Shown here piece by piece: positions 1-5,181 of a stretch of 5,181 bases of DNA; positions within the stretch are counted from its first letter, which is position 1, and every line of letters starts with the position of its first letter. A model generated the notes under the pieces. The model was not told the origin of the DNA. It searched no databases and saw only the letters and a program-made list of their open reading frames with translations. The DNA is from an uncultured beta proteobacterium. GTDB taxonomy: Bacteria; Pseudomonadota; Gammaproteobacteria; Burkholderiales; Burkholderiaceae_C. The position numbers and the translations under genes are program-made. The stretch covers positions 1 to 5,181 of the forward strand of contig CAIXMC010000408.1 of assembly GCA_903920405.1 (NCBI GenBank), written 5' to 3'.

Positions 1-43
1 AAATATCAATTTTCATAACAGTTTAGTGTAGATAATAAGCGGT

Positions 44-200
44 CACCCGAGGAATTTAGGATAATAAGTTTCGCTTTTGGCTCGTCAGATTTGGGCGTAC
101 CTTCATCTAGCTGAGTCACACTGCGCGATTTGCGCCTGGCATGGCGTCTTTAACTCTGACGGTCAAATGCACAACTTATTATTGCCCCTATCCTAGGGTG
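44..200. repeat. Imperfect inverted-repeat element, about 46-bp arms
   Basis: The left arm (44-89) and the reverse complement of the right arm (155-200) align at 34 of 47 columns with one gap on each side. The best blocks are the outer ends CACCC (44-48) against GGGTG (196-200), the 10-bp perfect match ATAATAAGTT (61-70) against AACTTATTAT (173-182), and CGTCAGA (83-89) against TCTGACG (155-161). The 65-base centre carries no reading frame I recognise. The shape fits a small non-autonomous transposable element (MITE-like), the fused ends of a decayed insertion sequence, or a recombinase site. No target-site duplication is visible at the arm tips (GCGGT on the left, CTTTT on the right). The element ends just before the recognisable smc remnant starts, so it could be tied to the loss of smc. 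The structure is seen directly; its nature is inference. Confidence 0.5.
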
Positions 201-226
201 CTTTTTAAGGTCACAGATTCAGGATT

Positions 227-376
227 ATGATGAAGCTGTCGCCTTGCTGATTTTTTAGTCATCTTATTGATCGAGGCACTACCCAACAAGCAGGTGTAAC
301 GATGCAAGAGCGGGGAGTTTTTTTAAGTGTGGCGGTTGATACGGATGCCGCCATCACGATGACCAAACTGGGGTAA
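227..376 (+). pseudogene. smc: Remnant of smc 3' end (chromosome partition protein)
   Basis: One frame, ending at TAA 374-376, reads GVTMQERGV (293-319) and then SVAVDTDAA. This closely matches the C-terminal end of betaproteobacterial SMC proteins (GVTMQEQGVSRVVAVD-type). Upstream in the same frame, MMKLSP (227-244) resembles the family's MVKKLSP-type segment, and FFSH (251-262) resembles the FISHNK segment; between them lies an in-frame TGA (248-250). The segment from SH to GVTMQ is shorter and poorly conserved, and runs of six and seven T (251-256, 318-324) lie where residues have drifted. The Walker B region (DEVDAPLDD) that should lie just upstream is absent. SMC is the condensin ATPase of chromosome segregation. 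Position directly before zipA supports the assignment, since smc-zipA-ligA order is common in Burkholderiales. This is a stub and cannot make a working protein. Confidence 0.85.
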
Positions 377-382
377 AAGGAA

Positions 383-1423
383 ATGAATGATTTGCAAGTG
401 GGTTTATTGATGGTGGGTGTTGTGGTGCTGCTGATTTTTGCGGCCTACAGCACGTGGCAGGTGTCTCGACGCTCACCTAAACAAGCCAAAAATACCGCAT
501 TAAGCGACTGGCATCCGCCGGTTGTGAAAGAGCCTTCATTGGTGGACGCAGGGGTGGTGGATAGGCCGTTTGGGCCACCTGTATTGTCTTTTCCTGAAAA
601 AAAACCAGGTCTTGATGCCCTCATTGATGCCATTGCACCCATTGCGCTCGATGCTCCCTTGACGGGCAGGGCTTTGCTGTCAGTCATTCCTCATGTTCGA
701 CGTATTGGTAGCAAGCCGTTTGCCATCGAAGGCCAAAACCAGAGCACGCTGCGTTGGGAATTTCCAGTGTCAGATCAGTTTTACACCCAGTTGCAGACCG
801 GTGTGCAACTGGCCAACCGTTCGGGTGCATTGACCGATATTGAGTTTTCAGAATTCATTCAAAAAACGCAGCGTTTGGCCGAGACTGTGAACGGTACGCC
901 CAATGTGCCGATGATGCACACCGAAGTGAACAGGGCGCGCGAGCTGGATCAGTTTGCCAGCGATCACGATGCCCAACTGCGCTTTGTGTTGCGCGCACAA
1001 CGCAGCACCTGGAGCCCCAGTTATGTGCTGCAAACCGCAGCGCGGCATGGTTTTGTGGCTGGAGGCACGGCAGGGCGCATGGTGATGCCGGCTAGCAGTG
1101 CCGGTATGCCCTCCATTTTGAGTTTGACCTTTGATGTGCAGGCGGCCATGGCGGACAACACGACACAGTCGGTATTGAACGACGTGGTTTTGACCCTGGA
1201 TGTGACCCATGTCAATCGCCATGAATTTGCCTTTGACAAGATGCGCAAAGCCGCCTTGATGCTGGCCTCAGACATGGAGGGCAGCATCACCGATGACAAT
1301 GGCGTGGTACTGACTGAGGCCGCCATGGAAACGATTGCAGACGAGATGGCGCATTTGTATGACGCGCTGGATCGTTGTGAGTTTTCGGCAGGCTCGCCGC
1401 TGGCGCGTCGTTTGTTTTCCTGA
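383..1423 (+). CDS. zipA: Cell division protein ZipA
   Basis: ZipA is an inner-membrane division protein that binds the C-terminal tail of FtsZ and tethers the Z ring to the membrane. The 346-residue product starts with a short outside segment (MNDLQ), a hydrophobic anchor at about residues 6-25 with no cleavage site, then basic residues (RR 29-30, K33, K36), which is the ZipA N-out topology. A proline-rich linker of only about 45 residues follows (31-75), shorter than the P/Q-rich linker of E. coli ZipA. The remaining part, especially about 195-335, fits the ZipA C-terminal FtsZ-binding fold as found in Burkholderiales; I judge this by overall similarity rather than single catalytic residues. 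ATG 383 is favoured because it places the anchor at the extreme N-terminus. A purine-rich stretch (GGGG 370-373, AAGGA 377-381) precedes it, the latter unusually close. ligA follows after 15 bases, probably in one transcript. The upstream partner smc is only a remnant. Confidence 0.85.
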   Translation: MNDLQVGLLMVGVVVLLIFAAYSTWQVSRRSPKQAKNTALSDWHPPVVKEPSLVDAGVVDRPFGPPVLSFPEKKPGLDALIDAIAPIALDAPLTGRALLSVIPHVRRIGSKPFAIEGQNQSTLRWEFPVSDQFYTQLQTGVQLANRSGALTDIEFSEFIQKTQRLAETVNGTPNVPMMHTEVNRARELDQFASDHDAQLRFVLRAQRSTWSPSYVLQTAARHGFVAGGTAGRMVMPASSAGMPSILSLTFDVQAAMADNTTQSVLNDVVLTLDVTHVNRHEFAFDKMRKAALMLASDMEGSITDDNGVVLTEAAMETIADEMAHLYDALDRCEFSAGSPLARRLFS

Positions 1424-4695
<3,272 letters not shown>

Positions 4696-4746
4696 TCAAC
4701 ACGCTCAAGTGGGCTACCGGCGGCGCGTCTGGGTGGGTGCAATTCA

Positions 4747-4790
4747 AAGTGATGTGGTGATCTGGTCACGTAATTTCAAAAACATCACTT
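4747..4790. repeat. 9-bp perfect inverted repeat upstream of obg
   Basis: AAGTGATGT (4747-4755) and ACATCACTT (4782-4790) are perfect reverse complements around a 26-base loop. The loop itself contains GTGA (4757-4760) facing TCAC (4766-4769). It lies 73 bases before the obg start codon, so it could be an operator or a structure in the obg leader; without a T-run directly after the stem it does not look like an intrinsic terminator. Role unknown. Confidence 0.4.
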
Positions 4791-4905
4791 AATCTTGATT
4801 TTATTGGCTTCACGATATTTTTGGACAATTTGCAACTCCTTAAAATCAAATTGTATTGATTTCAATTGATTTTTGTCGAGGAACTTCAGTTTCCCCACCA
4901 AAATC

Positions 4906-4950
4906 TGTCCAAATTTCAGCCACGTTCCATTGCCATTCCGGGGATGTCTG
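4906..4950. repeat. Direct repeat copy 2, upstream of obg
   Basis: This 45-bp segment matches 3546-3588 in the same orientation: 12 of 14 bases in the first block (4906-4919) and an identical 23-base core (4928-4950), with 8 rather than 6 bases between. Unlike copy 1 it lies in no recognisable gene. On the minus strand the frame that gives Obg's QTSPEWQ continues open past the core (WNVAEIWTDFGG) instead of stopping, with no family match I can name. The two copies flank obg, 1,362 bases apart core to core. Confidence 0.75.
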
Positions 4951-4961
4951 CATAAGTGCAG
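4948..4961. repeat. Small perfect hairpin at the edge of repeat copy 2
   Basis: CTGCA (4948-4952) and TGCAG (4957-4961) pair perfectly around the 4-base loop TAAG. The left arm overlaps the last three bases of the repeated core, so the hairpin begins where identity with copy 1 ends. It may be part of the same repeat element, which copy 1 would then carry only in part. Confidence 0.35.
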
Positions 4962-4983
4962 GTCCATGTTAGGTAGAAAACGA

Positions 4984-4996
4984 GCAGGTTGCCTGC
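4984..4996. repeat. Small perfect hairpin, GC-rich stem
   Basis: GCAGG (4984-4988) and CCTGC (4992-4996) pair perfectly around a 3-base loop (TTG). Taken alone it is short enough to be chance, but it lies in a run of hairpins between 4948 and 5178. No T-run follows, so it is not a terminator on its own. Confidence 0.25.
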
Positions 4997-5042
4997 CGCA
5001 CAGCAATGCAGATCGCCGTAATTATAGATTCCAGGGCTTCCC

Positions 5043-5129
5043 ACTTAAGGCGGGACGAATTGCAATATAGCGACGGCAACTGACTTCATCTGAATCGGCT
5101 TGCGACTCCATCTCTGTCCCGCCTTAAGT
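5043..5129. repeat. 14-bp perfect inverted repeat with 59-base centre
   Basis: ACTTAAGGCGGGAC (5043-5056) is the exact reverse complement of GTCCCGCCTTAAGT (5116-5129). Pairing continues outward with two mismatches: 5035-5041 faces 5131-5137 at six of seven positions. The 59-base centre holds no gene. A perfect match of this length with further outer pairing is unlikely by chance in so short a stretch. It fits the ends of a small non-autonomous mobile element, a paired recombinase site, or a structured RNA. The arms do not resemble those of the inverted repeat at 44-200, so the two are separate elements. I do not recognise the terminal sequence as that of a named insertion sequence family. 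Confidence 0.55.
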
Positions 5130-5149
5130 TGGAAACCTCAACCCTATTG

Positions 5150-5178
5150 CACTGTGATCGAAGCCATTCGCCACAGTG
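5150..5178. repeat. Nested hairpin at the window edge
   Basis: CACTGTG (5150-5156) pairs perfectly with CACAGTG (5172-5178). Inside, CGAA (5159-5162) pairs with TTCG (5167-5170) around a GCCA loop, giving an eleven-pair two-part stem with a small internal loop. The window ends three bases later, so a following T-run (terminator) or an adjoining gene cannot be judged. It could be the terminator of a gene outside the window or part of the neighbouring repeat element. Confidence 0.4.
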
Positions 5179-5181
5179 GGA

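Larger units (their letters stand above)
1..382. other. Gene-poor region left of zipA
   Basis: No intact gene is visible here on either strand. The stretch holds three things: a GATAATAAG motif at 31-39, a long imperfect inverted repeat at 44-200, and a degraded remnant of the smc 3' end from about 227 to 376. Positions 1-43 and the roughly 25 bases between the inverted repeat and the recognisable smc remnant show nothing I can name. No convincing sigma-70 promoter for zipA-ligA was found; the best -10-like hexamer (TATGAT, 226-231) lacks a good -35 partner. No RNA gene was seen. Confidence 0.7.

Noticed and set aside
44..200. Integron attC site or Xer dif site
   Set aside because: The arms lack the GTTRRRY / RYYYAAC core sites of attC, and the AT-rich block does not match the dif core.
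203..231. Possible sigma-70 promoter for zipA-ligA with TATGAT at 226-231
   Set aside because: The hexamer 17 bases upstream (TTTTAA) matches the -35 consensus at only three of six positions, and the -10 lies inside the smc remnant.
4785..5006. 73-codon minus-strand frame upstream of obg
   Set aside because: It starts at TTG without a ribosome site, crosses the direct repeat and the AT-rich island, and its lysine-rich end reflects base composition. No family resemblance was seen.
4873..5070. 65-codon plus-strand frame in the same region
   Set aside because: TTG start, no ribosome site, runs through two hairpins and one arm of the inverted repeat, and resembles no known protein.

Overview
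The window suggests a betaproteobacterium, most likely of the order Burkholderiales, with moderate GC. The evidence is the gene pair zipA-ligA in the order smc-zipA-ligA that is common in that group, a short ZipA with an N-terminal membrane anchor, and a LigA with the [10 protein letters not shown] segment that I associate with Burkholderiales ligases. Genus cannot be set from this window.

Layout. Positions 1-382 hold no intact gene. They contain a long imperfect inverted repeat (44-200), followed directly by the decayed 3' end of smc (about 227-376), still in its ancestral place just before zipA. zipA (383-1423) and ligA (1439-3538) are intact, co-oriented and 15 bases apart. On the opposite strand, convergent with ligA, lies an intact obg GTPase gene (4674 down to 3565); only 26 bases separate the two stop codons. 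The last 507 bases (4675-5181) hold no recognisable gene but are rich in repeats and hairpins: a second copy of a 43-45 bp repeat whose first copy forms the 3' end of obg, an AT-rich stretch, a 14-bp perfect inverted repeat with a 59-base centre, and a nested hairpin at the window edge.

Function. ZipA anchors FtsZ at the membrane during division, LigA seals nicks in replicated DNA, and Obg is a ribosome-associated GTPase. All three are housekeeping proteins and look functional. I see no defence, secretion or biosynthetic system. The interest lies in the edges: a chromosome-segregation gene reduced to a stub next to an inverted-repeat element, and an obg gene without rplU-rpmA in front of it and bracketed by direct repeats. 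Together these suggest a rearranged, repeat-carrying and perhaps eroding genome, but the window alone cannot show whether smc and rplU-rpmA exist elsewhere.
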